A DNA stretch of 52,409 bases from Halolacustris sp051744345 (GTDB lineage: Bacteria > Actinomycetota > Humimicrobiia > Humimicrobiales > Humimicrobiaceae), in assembly GCA_051744345.1 (NCBI GenBank), contig JBNJCW010000005.1, positions 1 through 52,409 of the forward strand. Reading direction: 5' to 3'. The notes beneath the pieces are model-generated. The model made no database searches. It saw nothing but the letters and a program-made list of their open reading frames with translations, and was not told the DNA's origin. The position numbers were made by a program, and so were the translations under genes. Below are positions 41,391 to 51,209 of the stretch, one piece after another (the first letter of the stretch is position 1; the number at the start of each line of letters is the position of its first letter).

Positions 41391-41945
41391 ATGATTTTAG
41401 TTATAGGCCTTGGCAATCCCGGCATAAAATATGCGGCTAACAGGCATAATGTTGGCTTTATGGTTATTGATACCATGGTAGCCAGGTTTGGCGGCAGCAT
41501 ATACAACAAGTTTAATTCTGAAATAATCAAGCTAAGCCTCAGCGCCAGAGAAGTGCTTATGGCCAAACCCCTTACCTATATGAACAGAAGCGGGGGAGCG
41601 GTAGGCTCTATTACCGGCTACTACGGCAGTGAAATTTCTGAGATGCTGGTTATCCATGATGACCTGGATATAGAGTTTGGGCAGATAAGGTTTAAGGCAG
41701 GCGGGGGAACAGCCGGCCACAGGGGCCTTAACTCCATTGCTTCGGTTACAAAAACAAAGGATTTTCACCGGCTGAGGGTAGGTATAGGAAGGCCTGAAGG
41801 ATCCAAAGACCCTTCAGTTTATGTTCTGGAAGATTTTAGCAGAAAGCAGGCTGAAGAGCTGCCGTTTATCCTGGAGACAGCCTCCCGGGCAGTGGAAGAC
41901 TACATCTGCCATGGCCTGGATAATGTCATGAATAAATACAATTGA
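41391..41945 (+). CDS. pth: Peptidyl-tRNA hydrolase
   Basis: A 184-residue enzyme that releases peptides from stalled peptidyl-tRNA. The N-terminus VIGLGNPGIKYAANRHNVGFMVID contains the catalytic His and Asn. MAKPLTYMNRSGGAV and VIHDDLDIEFGQIRFKAGGGTAGHRGLNSI are the other classic blocks, and RVGIGRP is present. The length is typical. It lies 12 bases after rplY, a pairing seen in many bacteria. Confidence 0.97.
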   Translation: MILVIGLGNPGIKYAANRHNVGFMVIDTMVARFGGSIYNKFNSEIIKLSLSAREVLMAKPLTYMNRSGGAVGSITGYYGSEISEMLVIHDDLDIEFGQIRFKAGGGTAGHRGLNSIASVTKTKDFHRLRVGIGRPEGSKDPSVYVLEDFSRKQAEELPFILETASRAVEDYICHGLDNVMNKYN

Positions 41946-41979
41946 TTGGCTGCTGCAATCAATTTTTACTGCTTAAGTT

Positions 41980-44900
41980 ATGTTAGTTAACCTATTTTCA
42001 AAACAGGACGAATTTAAAAATATTATTGGCCATTTTCCCCAGAAAAAGGGCGTTCTAAGCATGGGGGTCGAAGAGGACATATGGCCTTTTTTTATTTCCT
42101 TTATTGCTTCTTTTCACCCCATGCCGCTGCTGGTTATAACCTCCACTATTGACCGCGCGAGGGAGCTTGAAAAGGAGCTTTCCCTGCTTACAGGCAAAAA
42201 GATATTCAGCTGGCCACCTGCAGGAAGCAGTGCATACTACAGAAACAAGGCCGGCGATATCATGAGCATAAGCGAAAGGCTGAAAGCCGTAAAGGCGCTT
42301 AAGTCAGGGAAAAAACCGGTGATTGTTTCAGGGATTAGCGCCTGCCTAAACCTCATGGATAAAGAAAAAGCGGACAGGTTAAATCCCCTAACCCTTGCTT
42401 TGGGAAATACCTTCAACAGGGAGAAGCTTGGTGCAAGCCTTATAAAAGCAGGGTATGAAAGGGTTAATATGGTATACGATAAGGGTGAGTTCAGCATAAA
42501 AGGCTCGCTGCTGGATATCTACGAGGTGGGAAGCGACTTTATAGCCAGGCTTGACTTTTTCGGGGATGAGCTGGAGAGCGTATACCGTATAAGCCCGGTA
42601 AGCAGAAAAATACTGGGCAAAGAAGAAAAGGTATCCATCTTTCCCCATATAAATCCCTGGGAACCGGGCAGGGGCAAGGGGGTATCCCTGCAGCAGTATA
42701 TAAAGGAAAGCTCCGGTTCCTTATGCCTTATTTTATGTGATCCTTTAGAGATAAGCATAAAGCTTGGAAGTGACCGGGAGATACTGCAGAAAATATTGAA
42801 ACAGGATATAGAAAAGACCGTATTTGAAAACATAGAAGATGCCCGGGCCTACCTTATAGGGGAGGAGGAAATTGAAGGCAGTGCCGATATAGTATTTAGG
42901 TTAAACACCTATGCAAAAGGCAGCCGGGGCAAGCTGTGGTTAAAGATAGGTGGCCAGAAGAAAAGTTTTGGCAAACCTGAAACTTTCATTTCCAATATAA
43001 GGAAGGATTTCTCTGCTAAAAGGAAGGTGTTTATTGCTCTTCCGGACACAAAGAGGAGAAAGAAGGTAAAGCAGATACTGACAGAGGAGGGCATATCTTT
43101 CAGGGAAAAGGAAGGGGAACAAAAAGACAGGGCTGCAAACATCACCGGGCAGAAATTGCTCCGGGGATTTGAATCAAAAGATGTTTCCCTTTATGGTGAG
43201 CTGGACATATATGAGTTTCCCAGCAGAAAGCTAAAAGAAGAAAGCCTGTCTTCCCTTAAGGAGATTGAGGATTTTAAGCCGGGGGAATACCTGGTGCACA
43301 AAACTCACGGGATTGGCAGGTATGTGGATATAGTTTCCCGGCAGGTTAACGGGTATAAGAGAGATTATTTTCTCCTAGAATATGCAAAAGGGGACAAACT
43401 CTATGTGCCCACCTGGCAGTCAGACCGCCTGGCCAGGTATATAGGCAGGGAAAACCCCGCCATTACCCCCCTGAACTCCAGGCAGTGGGATACCATGAAA
43501 AAAAGGGTGAGAAAGTCAGTAAAGAAACTGGCTATAGACCTTTCCAGGCTGTATGCGCAGAGGGAGGCATCAGAGGGCTTTTCTTTTCCCAAGGACAGCC
43601 CCTGGCAGAGGGAGGTAGCAGACCTTTTTCCTTTCAGTGAAACCGGAGACCAAACCAAAGCCATAGGCAAGGTCAAGAGGGCAATGGCAGTGCCCAAACC
43701 CATGGACATGCTGTTATGCGGGGATGTGGGGTTTGGGAAAACAGAGGTGGCCATAAGGGCGGCTTTCAGGGCTATTGAGGCTGGAAAACAGGTCATGATG
43801 CTGGTTCCTACCACCATCCTTGCCGGCCAGCACTACAGGACTTTCAGCGAAAGGTACAATGATTACCCGGTTGTGCTGGAGGTTTTAAGCAGGTTCAGGA
43901 AGAAAAGCATTCAGAAGGAGATAATTTCTGCCTTCAATGAGGGAAAAATTGATATGGTGATAGGCACCCACAGGATACTTCAGAAGGATATAAGGCCTCC
44001 CAATCTGGGGCTTATAATAATTGATGAGGAGCAGAGGTTCGGAGTGGCCAGCAAGGAAAAGATAAAGCTTTTAAAAAAGAATGCAGATGTGCTCACCCTT
44101 ACCGCTACCCCCATACCCAGGACCCTTTATATGGCATTAACCGGCATAAGGGATATTGCCACCATACAGACCCATCCCGAGGGAAGAAATCCCATAGAGA
44201 CTTTTGTGGGCAATAAGGATGAGGATATCATAAGGCAGGCAGTGGAGAGAGAGATGGCCAGGGGAGGACAGGTTTATTATGTTTTTAACCGCGTACAGGA
44301 AATAGAATCAAAGATGCGTTACCTCAAAAGCTTGGTTCCCCGGGCAGGGATAGCCATTACCCACGGCCAGATGAGGGGGGCTGCAATTGAGCAGACCATG
44401 GCTGATTTTATAGGAAGAAAATACGATATACTGCTAACCACCACCATAATAGAATCAGGAATGGACATTGGCAATGTAAACACCCTTATAGTGGAGGATT
44501 CCCACCGTTTTGGGCTGTCCCAGCTGTACCAGTTAAGGGGGAGGGTTGGCCGGTCCACAGAGAGGGCATATTCCTATTTCTTTTATCCTAAGAGAAAGGA
44601 CTTAAGCATTACTGCCCTTCGCAGGCTGAAGGCTCTGGCCGAGCATACCGATCTGGGTTCGGGTTACAGTATTGCCTTAAGGGATATGGAAATAAGGGGG
44701 GCAGGGGAAATACTGGGGCCCAGGCAGAGCGGCCATATGGACAGCGTGGGCTTTGACATGTACTGCCAGATAATGAAGGAGGAAGTGGCAAAGATAAAGG
44801 GGCAGGAAATTAAACCGGATTTAAATATCCAGATAGAGATACCGGTAAGCTCATACATACCCAAAAGCTTCATACCCCGGGAGTATGAGAGGATAAACAT

Positions 44901-45273
44901 ATACCGAAACCTGGGAAAGGCAGAAAGTATTGGAGAGATTGACAGGATAGGTGAAGAGCTTGTAGCCAGGCACGCAAATCTGCCCCGGGCGGTTACCAAC
45001 CTCATAAACATTGCCAGAATAAAAATACTGATGCAGAAAGCTTTCATAGCAAGCATGGTGTATTCCAAAGAGGGTATAATGTTTAAGAAAGTGGATCTTG
45101 GCAGCCGCCAGCAGCAGAAACTTGGGCAGATAGACCAGAACCTTTACTATGATGCCGGCGGAAAAGCGATTGTATTGAAGAAATTGGATAAAAACATTGA
45201 TTTGGGTTTAGTCTATAATATTTTAAATGCTATAATAAAATCTATGGATTTTAAACAGGAAAGAGGTAATTAA
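41980..45273 (+). CDS. mfd: Transcription-repair coupling factor
   Basis: A 1097-residue translocase that removes stalled RNA polymerase and recruits UvrA. The N-terminal UvrB-like region contains YDKGEFSIKGSLLDIYEVG (about 165-183). The RNA-polymerase-interaction domain has FKPGEYLVHKTHGIGRYVDI near 430-450. The RecG-like motor has Walker A GDVGFGKTEVAIRAA near 580, DEEQRFGV near 683, TATPIPRTLYM and QLRGRVGR. A C-terminal TRCF domain follows. The length is a little shorter than in Bacillus, as in many anaerobes. Confidence 0.97.
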   Translation: MLVNLFSKQDEFKNIIGHFPQKKGVLSMGVEEDIWPFFISFIASFHPMPLLVITSTIDRARELEKELSLLTGKKIFSWPPAGSSAYYRNKAGDIMSISERLKAVKALKSGKKPVIVSGISACLNLMDKEKADRLNPLTLALGNTFNREKLGASLIKAGYERVNMVYDKGEFSIKGSLLDIYEVGSDFIARLDFFGDELESVYRISPVSRKILGKEEKVSIFPHINPWEPGRGKGVSLQQYIKESSGSLCLILCDPLEISIKLGSDREILQKILKQDIEKTVFENIEDARAYLIGEEEIEGSADIVFRLNTYAKGSRGKLWLKIGGQKKSFGKPETFISNIRKDFSAKRKVFIALPDTKRRKKVKQILTEEGISFREKEGEQKDRAANITGQKLLRGFESKDVSLYGELDIYEFPSRKLKEESLSSLKEIEDFKPGEYLVHKTHGIGRYVDIVSRQVNGYKRDYFLLEYAKGDKLYVPTWQSDRLARYIGRENPAITPLNSRQWDTMKKRVRKSVKKLAIDLSRLYAQREASEGFSFPKDSPWQREVADLFPFSETGDQTKAIGKVKRAMAVPKPMDMLLCGDVGFGKTEVAIRAAFRAIEAGKQVMMLVPTTILAGQHYRTFSERYNDYPVVLEVLSRFRKKSIQKEIISAFNEGKIDMVIGTHRILQKDIRPPNLGLIIIDEEQRFGVASKEKIKLLKKNADVLTLTATPIPRTLYMALTGIRDIATIQTHPEGRNPIETFVGNKDEDIIRQAVEREMARGGQVYYVFNRVQEIESKMRYLKSLVPRAGIAITHGQMRGAAIEQTMADFIGRKYDILLTTTIIESGMDIGNVNTLIVEDSHRFGLSQLYQLRGRVGRSTERAYSYFFYPKRKDLSITALRRLKALAEHTDLGSGYSIALRDMEIRGAGEILGPRQSGHMDSVGFDMYCQIMKEEVAKIKGQEIKPDLNIQIEIPVSSYIPKSFIPREYERINIYRNLGKAESIGEIDRIGEELVARHANLPRAVTNLINIARIKILMQKAFIASMVYSKEGIMFKKVDLGSRQQQKLGQIDQNLYYDAGGKAIVLKKLDKNIDLGLVYNILNAIIKSMDFKQERGN

Positions 45274-45274
45274 A

Positions 45275-46282
45275 TTGAAAAGAATTAGTATTGTTTTGCT
45301 TATCATAATTCTGGGGCTCTTCCTTACCCTGTTTGGGTGTTCCAAGGCCATAGCCAGCGTTAACGGGGAAGAAATAAGTGAAAAGGACATGCAGAGGTAC
45401 CTGGACTTTATAATAGGCCAGGATACTACCGGGGCGTTGGAAGAGGATGGAGAGCAGCTGGAGGCAGTACAGACAAGCATACTTGACTCCCTTATTGTGG
45501 TAAAACTGCTTGAGCAGTATGCGGCAGAAAATAATATAGAGGTAAGCGCAGAAGATATAGACGAGGAGATCCAGCAGATAATTGCTTCCTATTCCTCTCA
45601 GGCTGAATTCGAGCAGGAACTGGAAAGCAGAGCCATCAGCGAGGATTTCTTAAGGGCAGAGATAAAGGATCAGATTTTAAGGGTAAAGATTTATGAGCAG
45701 GTTACAGAGGATATAGAAATAACCGAGCAGGAGGCAAGGGAGTTTTACGAGGAGAATAAAGAGGCCATGTTTATGGAGCCGGAAAGGGTAAAGGTAAGCC
45801 ATATACTGGCACAGTTCGGGACCCAAGAAGGACAGGTTGAACCTTCAGAGTCGGCAGTACAGGATGCCAGAGACAAAATTGAGGAAGCCCTCAGACAGCT
45901 GGAAGACGGGAAGCCGTTTGAGGAAGTGGCAAAAGATCTCTCCGATGACAGGCTGTCAGCTGAAAACGGGGGAGATCTGGGATATATCAGCAGGGGTGAA
46001 ATGGTAGAAGAGTTTGAACAAGCAGCTTTTAGCCTTAAAGTGGGGGAGTTAAGTGATATTGTGGAAACCATATACGGCCTGCATTTGTTGAAGGTTGTTG
46101 ACCGGCAGGAGGAACACATAAAGGAATTTGAAGAAGAGAAAGAAACCGCTATTGCTTTTCTGGAGAACGAGGAAAAGAATCAGATATGGACAGATTTCAT
46201 TTACGGGCTGATAGATGAAGCAAAAATAGAGTACCATACAGATATAAAGAGTACCCTGGTTCCCGAGGAAGGCCAGCAATAA
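45275..46282 (+). CDS. SurA/PrsA-like parvulin peptidyl-prolyl isomerase lipoprotein
   Basis: A 335-residue exported foldase starting from TTG at 45275. The signal peptide ends LTLFGC with Cys22 as likely lipid anchor. A SurA N-terminal helical domain follows (about 24-160). The parvulin domain runs about 165-265, with RVKVSHILAQFG, FEEVAKDLSDDRLSAENGGDLGYISRGEM and LSDIVETIYGLHLLKV. It probably helps fold exported proteins at the outer face of the membrane. It follows mfd after one base and overlaps mazG by one base. Confidence 0.93.
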   Translation: MKRISIVLLIIILGLFLTLFGCSKAIASVNGEEISEKDMQRYLDFIIGQDTTGALEEDGEQLEAVQTSILDSLIVVKLLEQYAAENNIEVSAEDIDEEIQQIIASYSSQAEFEQELESRAISEDFLRAEIKDQILRVKIYEQVTEDIEITEQEAREFYEENKEAMFMEPERVKVSHILAQFGTQEGQVEPSESAVQDARDKIEEALRQLEDGKPFEEVAKDLSDDRLSAENGGDLGYISRGEMVEEFEQAAFSLKVGELSDIVETIYGLHLLKVVDRQEEHIKEFEEEKETAIAFLENEEKNQIWTDFIYGLIDEAKIEYHTDIKSTLVPEEGQQ

Positions 46283-47115
46283 TGGAGGATATGGATTACA
46301 GGCAATTAAAGGATATTGACAAAATAGACGACAGCAGCAGGCTGTTTGAAATCCTTCTGGGAATAATGGCCAGACTAAGGGCTCCGGACGGCTGCATGTG
46401 GGACAGGGAACAGGACCATCAGAGCCTTAAGAAAAACCTTATCGAAGAAACCTACGAAGCTGTAGAGTCCATAGAAAAGAAGGACACTGCTTCCCTGAAG
46501 GAAGAGCTGGGGGATTTGCTCCTGCAGGTTGTCTTTCACAGCCAGATTGGTTCGGAGAATAAGGATTTTGATATAAACGGGGTCATGAGGGCCATTATAA
46601 GTAAGCTGGTAAGGAGGCATCCCCATGTTTTTTCAAACCAGAAGGTGAAAAACTCTGAGGAAGTCCTGGCTAACTGGGAGAGTATCAAGAAGAAGGAAAG
46701 GAAAGAAAATAAAAAATCTGATTCTATCTTTTCCAATATACCCATGATCCTTCCCGCCCTCCATTATGCTTATGAGATACAGAGAAGGGCAGCAAGGCTT
46801 GGTTTTGACTGGGATAATGCTGCCGAGGTATTTGACAAAATAGAAGAAGAGGCACAAGAGCTGAAGGAAGGGCTTAAATCCGATGATATGGAGGCAGCCA
46901 GGCAGGAAATAGGGGACCTTCTTTTTTCAGTGGTAAACCTAAGCCGCAAGCTTGGGATTGACTGTGAAGAAAGCCTGAAGCGCACATGCAGGAAGTTCAT
47001 AGAGCGCTTCGACCTTATGGAAAGGTATGCTGAAAAAAAGAATGTAGATTTTAAATCCCTTTCCTTAAAAGATAAGGACAGGCTTTGGGAAAAAGCAAAG
47101 GGAGAGCTGTTATGA
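46282..47115 (+). CDS. mazG: Nucleoside triphosphate pyrophosphohydrolase MazG
   Basis: A 277-residue protein with two MazG domains. The first has LRAPDGCMWDREQDHQSLKKNLIEETYEA (about 33-61) with ELGDLLLQVVFHS. The second has RLGFDWDNA, EEEAQELKEG and EIGDLLFSVVNLSRKLGID near 210-235. The E-E-x-x-E/E-x-x-D metal residues look intact in both. MazG hydrolyses noncanonical or stress NTPs. It overlaps the parvulin gene start-to-stop and the pyruvate kinase gene by ATGA. The mfd/mazG linkage is shared with actinobacteria. Confidence 0.96.
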   Translation: MEDMDYRQLKDIDKIDDSSRLFEILLGIMARLRAPDGCMWDREQDHQSLKKNLIEETYEAVESIEKKDTASLKEELGDLLLQVVFHSQIGSENKDFDINGVMRAIISKLVRRHPHVFSNQKVKNSEEVLANWESIKKKERKENKKSDSIFSNIPMILPALHYAYEIQRRAARLGFDWDNAAEVFDKIEEEAQELKEGLKSDDMEAARQEIGDLLFSVVNLSRKLGIDCEESLKRTCRKFIERFDLMERYAEKKNVDFKSLSLKDKDRLWEKAKGELL

Positions 47116-48539
47116 GAAAAGCAAAGGTGGTATGCACCATAGGGCCTGCATGCAATGATTACCAGTCTCTCAAGAAGATGATAATGGCGGGAATGGATAT
47201 TGCCAGGATAAATACCTCCCACAGCAGTGAAAATGAAGTGATCCAGGTGGTGGAAAGGATAAGGAAGGCAGCAGGTGAGCTTAAAACCAATACAGCAATA
47301 ATGCTTGACCTGCAGGGCCCCAAAATAAGGGTAGGGGACCTGAAAGAAAATGTGGTGGTAAAAAGAGGGGAGAGCATAAAGCTGACCACCAAAGATGTTA
47401 AGAAAGTGTATGATCCCCAAAAGGGAATAATTATAAATGTAGGCTATAAAGAGTTTATTGATGATATAAGCAGAGGCAATACCGTTTTTATAGATGACGG
47501 GCTCATAGAACTTAAGGTAACCGGGATAAGCAAGTCCCGATCAATGGCTACATGTGAGGTTATAAGGGGAGGGATTATAAAGCCGAACAAGGGCATAAAC
47601 CTGCCGGGGGTAAAGGTAAGCCTGGATTCAGTTACAGAAAAGGACTACTATTTTCTCCAGCTGGGAATAAAGCTGGATGTGGATCTGATAGCCCAGTCAT
47701 TTGTGAGGGATAAGGAGGATGTGGCAAAGATCAAAGAGAGGATAAAGAAAAATAAAAGCCACCAGATGGTTATTGCCAAGATTGAAAAACATGAGGCAAT
47801 TGACAGTTTTGAGGGCATCTTAAGGGAAGCTGATGCGATAATGATAGCCAGGGGAGACCTGGGCATAGAAATTGATGAAGAGGATGTGCCCCTCCTGCAG
47901 AAGAAAATAATAAAGGATACCAATCATGAAGGTAAACCGGTAATTACTGCTACCCAGATGCTTGATTCAATGATCAGGAATCACCGGCCTACCCGTGCGG
48001 AAGTAAGTGATGTTGCCAATGCCATACTGGATGGCTCGGATGCTATAATGCTCTCCGGTGAAACAGCCATAGGCAAATACCCTCTTGAATCCCTGCAGAT
48101 GATGGTAAAGATAATAAATAAAACAGAGCAGGAGCCGGCATACAGCCCCGTAGCAGGAAATTTTTCACAAGAAGAGCCTGAAAGCATTACCCAGGCCATA
48201 AGTTCTGCTTCCTGTGAGGTAGCCCATAAGCTTCATGCTAAAGCCATAGTATCTTCAACCAAGAGCGGCCATACAGCCAGGCAGGTATCTAAAAACAGGC
48301 CCAGGAGCATAATAATTGGTGCAAGCCCCCATGACTATGTGGTAAGGCAATTGATGGCAAGCTGGGGGGTTGTCCCCTTAAAGACAGAATTTGTGGACAA
48401 TATAAATGAAATTGTGGAAGAGGCAATGAAGGTTGCCAGAATAAATGGATTTGCAAAAAAAGGAGATGTGGTAGTGATAACCGCCGGGGTTAACAAGCCT
48501 GGAAGCACCAATATGATAAATGTCAGGAAGATAGAATAA
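47112..48539 (+). CDS. pyk: Pyruvate kinase
   Basis: A 475-residue glycolytic enzyme making ATP and pyruvate from phosphoenolpyruvate. It starts KAKVVCTIGPACND. It has ARINTSHSSENE, AIMLDLQGPKIRVGDL, IIAKIEKHEAIDSFEGI-like active-site Lys segment (MVIAKIEKHEA near 223), ARGDLGIEIDEEDVP and TRAEVSDVANAILDGSDAIMLSGETAIGKYP. The ATG at 47112 overlaps the mazG stop. It feeds pyruvate to the PFOR encoded elsewhere in the window. Actinobacterial loci often carry eno at a comparable place. Confidence 0.96.
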   Translation: MRKAKVVCTIGPACNDYQSLKKMIMAGMDIARINTSHSSENEVIQVVERIRKAAGELKTNTAIMLDLQGPKIRVGDLKENVVVKRGESIKLTTKDVKKVYDPQKGIIINVGYKEFIDDISRGNTVFIDDGLIELKVTGISKSRSMATCEVIRGGIIKPNKGINLPGVKVSLDSVTEKDYYFLQLGIKLDVDLIAQSFVRDKEDVAKIKERIKKNKSHQMVIAKIEKHEAIDSFEGILREADAIMIARGDLGIEIDEEDVPLLQKKIIKDTNHEGKPVITATQMLDSMIRNHRPTRAEVSDVANAILDGSDAIMLSGETAIGKYPLESLQMMVKIINKTEQEPAYSPVAGNFSQEEPESITQAISSASCEVAHKLHAKAIVSSTKSGHTARQVSKNRPRSIIIGASPHDYVVRQLMASWGVVPLKTEFVDNINEIVEEAMKVARINGFAKKGDVVVITAGVNKPGSTNMINVRKIE

Positions 48540-48600
48540 ATGCTTGGTGCCATATCTTTGAAAAGGTGAAGGCGGCTGGAAGGCAGATTATTTTACAGGC

Positions 48601-49263
48601 CTAGTCTTCGGTAAACCTTAATTTCTTCAGCTTCTTGTTTTCTCCGATCAGGGTTATTATATCGCCCTCCCTAAACTTGTAATCCACCGGAGGGGGTGAC
48701 TTTATTTGCTGGTCATTGCTTTTGACACTAATTATGGTAACCCCGTATTTATGCCTCAAGTTAAGTTCTATTAAGTCTTTTCCCACCATTATGGAAGGGG
48801 TTTTCATCTCTATGATGCTGATTTCAGGGCTTACCTCCAGAAAATCGATAACATTTGAGCTTATTAGGCTTCTGGCCACCCTTTCCCCCATGTCCTTTTC
48901 AGGATACACTATCATGTCTGCCCCCACTTTATAAAGTACCCTGCCCTGTGTCTTGGTTCCTGCTTTGGCTATTATTTTCTTGGCTCCTTTTTCCTTTAAA
49001 AGGAGGGTAACCAGTATGGAATTCTGTATGTATTTTTCACCTATGCATACTATGCATGCCTCAAAGTCCTGAATCCCTATAGAGCCCAGGATATCTACAT
49101 CTGTGGCATCGCATTTCATTACATCCGCAATCTCTTCAGAAACCCTCTGGATTCTATCTTCAGAATTGTCTATTCCTACCACGCTGTGGCCGTTTTGGGT
49201 GAGGGTCCTGGCAACACTTGCTCCAAACCTTCCCAACCCTATTACTAAAAATTGCTTTTTCAT
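48601..49263 (-). CDS. trkA: Trk/Ktr potassium uptake regulatory subunit TrkA (KtrA)
   Basis: A 220-residue cytosolic gating subunit: an RCK N domain with the nucleotide-binding VIGLGRFGASVARTL (about 6-20) and acidic VVGIDNSED, then an RCK C domain (about 135-218). It binds ATP/ADP or NAD(H) and opens the partner channel. The single-RCK length matches KtrA and not the doubled E. coli TrkA. It lies three bases downstream of the trkH-like gene, so the two are one operon. Confidence 0.94.
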   Translation of the reverse strand: MKKQFLVIGLGRFGASVARTLTQNGHSVVGIDNSEDRIQRVSEEIADVMKCDATDVDILGSIGIQDFEACIVCIGEKYIQNSILVTLLLKEKGAKKIIAKAGTKTQGRVLYKVGADMIVYPEKDMGERVARSLISSNVIDFLEVSPEISIIEMKTPSIMVGKDLIELNLRHKYGVTIISVKSNDQQIKSPPPVDYKFREGDIITLIGENKKLKKLRFTED

Positions 49264-49266
49264 AAT

Positions 49267-50613
49267 TTAACCAATAGTTATGCTTTCTTCAGGATATAAA
49301 ATCTTGTTCTGGGTACCCCTTATGGCTATAGCTAATGATAAAGTGCTGATACCAATTCTACCAATAAACATACACAGTATCAATATAATCTTACTGGGCG
49401 TGGACAGGTCAAAGGTAATGCCAGTAGAAAGTCCCACCGTTCCGAAAGCAGAGATAACTTCAAATAAAGCCTCTACCAGGGTGCAGTCTTCAAATATAAG
49501 GAGGCCTATGGTGGAAAAGATTATAAGCATTATGGCGCTAAGGGTTATGGTAAGGGCCCTGTGCACCAGGCCTTCCGGAAGCCTTCTTTTAAAAAATGTA
49601 ACATGGCTTCTCCCCCTTATTGTGGAGATACCGCTGGAGGCAACTGCGGCAAAGGTGGTGGTTTTAATTCCCCCTGCGGTACTTCCGGGAGATCCGCCTA
49701 TAAACATCAAGACGGTTAAGAAGAAGAGTGTTGCAGGTTTTAGGTCCGATATCCTTATGGTGTTAAAGCCGGCAGTCCTGGGGGTAACCGACTGGAAAAA
49801 GCTTGCCAGAAACTTGGTCCCCATAGGCCTTCCTCCAATTGAATCCGGATTTCCAAACTCAAGGAGTAAAAAAAGCAGGGCTCCCAGGCCTATAAGGGCG
49901 CCTGATATTATAAATACCAGTTTGGAATGCAGGGAAAACTGCTTGGTCCTCCTGAATGTTATAATCTCTGAGAGAACCGGAAAACCCAATCCCCCCAGAA
50001 TGATTAATGTAATCATAATCAAATTGAGGTTTATATCACCGGCAAAGGCCTCGAGGCTGGTTGAATAAAGGGAAAAGCCGGCATTATTGAAGGCACTTAT
50101 GGCATGAAAACCACCATATGTTAAAGCACTTCCCAGAGGATAGGAATACCTGAAAAAAAGAATTGAAGATATAAGTATAAAGCCTACAAATTCCATGGCA
50201 AATGTTACCGCTGCAATAAGCATGAAAAACTTGTACGTGCTGAAAGACTGCTGGCGGCCGAAGCTGCTGCTTAAATAAAACTTATCCCTTATGTTAATTT
50301 TCCTTCCCAGAATGATCCCAAAGATTGAGCCTACAGTCATAATCCCCAGTCCTCCAAGCTGGATCAGTATAATTATTACTGTTTTACCCAGCCTGGTAAA
50401 ATAGGTGGGAGTATCCTGCACTATGAGGCCGGTAACACATATCGCAGAGGTGGAGGTAAACAGAGCATCAATATAACTTATCTGGCCGCTGGTGGTCATC
50501 TGGGGAAGCATTAGTATTACTGAACCCATGAGAATTGCTATAGCGAAAGCAGCTAGAACCTGTTTTGCTATCTGATTTTGAGTTTTGGATGAAAATAGGG
50601 GTAATTCTTTCAT
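49267..50613 (-). CDS. trkH: Trk/Ktr potassium uptake transmembrane subunit TrkH/KtrB
   Basis: A 448-residue membrane protein with four M1-P-M2 repeats. The pore segments can be recognised as TSTSAICVTGLIV, GFHAISAFNNAGFSL, QSVTPRTAGFNTI and EVISAFGTVGLSTG, each with the selectivity-filter glycine. GGSPGSTAGGIKTTT near 320 is a family block. It takes up K+ with the TrkA subunit. It is divergent from ftsB over about 185 AT-rich bases, where both promoters should lie. Confidence 0.95.
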   Translation of the reverse strand: MKELPLFSSKTQNQIAKQVLAAFAIAILMGSVILMLPQMTTSGQISYIDALFTSTSAICVTGLIVQDTPTYFTRLGKTVIIILIQLGGLGIMTVGSIFGIILGRKINIRDKFYLSSSFGRQQSFSTYKFFMLIAAVTFAMEFVGFILISSILFFRYSYPLGSALTYGGFHAISAFNNAGFSLYSTSLEAFAGDINLNLIMITLIILGGLGFPVLSEIITFRRTKQFSLHSKLVFIISGALIGLGALLFLLLEFGNPDSIGGRPMGTKFLASFFQSVTPRTAGFNTIRISDLKPATLFFLTVLMFIGGSPGSTAGGIKTTTFAAVASSGISTIRGRSHVTFFKRRLPEGLVHRALTITLSAIMLIIFSTIGLLIFEDCTLVEALFEVISAFGTVGLSTGITFDLSTPSKIILILCMFIGRIGISTLSLAIAIRGTQNKILYPEESITIG

Positions 50614-50798
50614 TTTATTTTTTACTTTATGTTAGAATTATTTTAATAAATTAGAAATACAAACACAATATCAATTTTATTGTTAAAAAAAACTTGAAGT
50701 TAGCAGCCATAGGTATTATTATAAAAGAAAATGTAGAAATAAAAATAGAATAAAATATAGCAAAAGTAATAATAATTTTATAGTTTTTTTACTTAAAA

Positions 50799-51203
50799 AT
50801 GAGTAAAAAAGTAAAAGTAGTTAGCACGCTTTCCAGAAAAGCCAAGATAAACATTCTGGCGGTTATGTTTCTTATTTTCATCACAATTACCGTATACCTG
50901 TCTATTAACCAGGTATCCTCTTTGATAGAAAAAAGGGAAAAAATTGTTGAACTGGAAGAAAGGCTTAGCTGGCTCAGGAATGAAAATATAAGGTTGCTTG
51001 CTGAAGAAAAAAGTTTGTATGGCCAGGAGGGGATAGAAAGAGAAGCAAGAAGCCAGTTCAATATGACCAGAAGAGATGAATATAATTACTTTTTAGTAAC
51101 CGAAGAAGAAATAGAAGAAAAACCAGAACAGGAAACCTTATACTCAAATTCCAATCTCTGGGAGAATATTAAGATATTTTATCACCAGGAAATTAAAGAG
51201 TAA
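50799..51203 (+). CDS. ftsB: Septum formation initiator FtsB/DivIC family
   Basis: A 134-residue bitopic division protein: basic cytosolic head, one transmembrane helix (about 17-39), then a coiled coil (SSLIEKREKIVELEERLSWLRNENIRLLAEEKSL) and the family's EREARSQFNMTRRDEYNYFLV element. Together with FtsL and FtsQ it supports the divisome. The C-terminal tail is acidic. It lies six bases before ppx, and the ftsB-ppx closeness recalls actinobacterial order. Confidence 0.88.
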   Translation: MSKKVKVVSTLSRKAKINILAVMFLIFITITVYLSINQVSSLIEKREKIVELEERLSWLRNENIRLLAEEKSLYGQEGIEREARSQFNMTRRDEYNYFLVTEEEIEEKPEQETLYSNSNLWENIKIFYHQEIKE

Positions 51204-51209
51204 TACTCC

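Noticed and set aside
40778..41566. 262-codon minus-strand ORF opposite rplY/pth
   Set aside because: It is the shadow of two strongly conserved plus-strand genes; the Ser-rich stretch is the antisense of the poly-Glu tail of L25.
49280..50068. 262-codon plus-strand ORF opposite trkH
   Set aside because: It lies wholly within trkH on the other strand, has no domain, and reflects the regular codon bias of the real gene.
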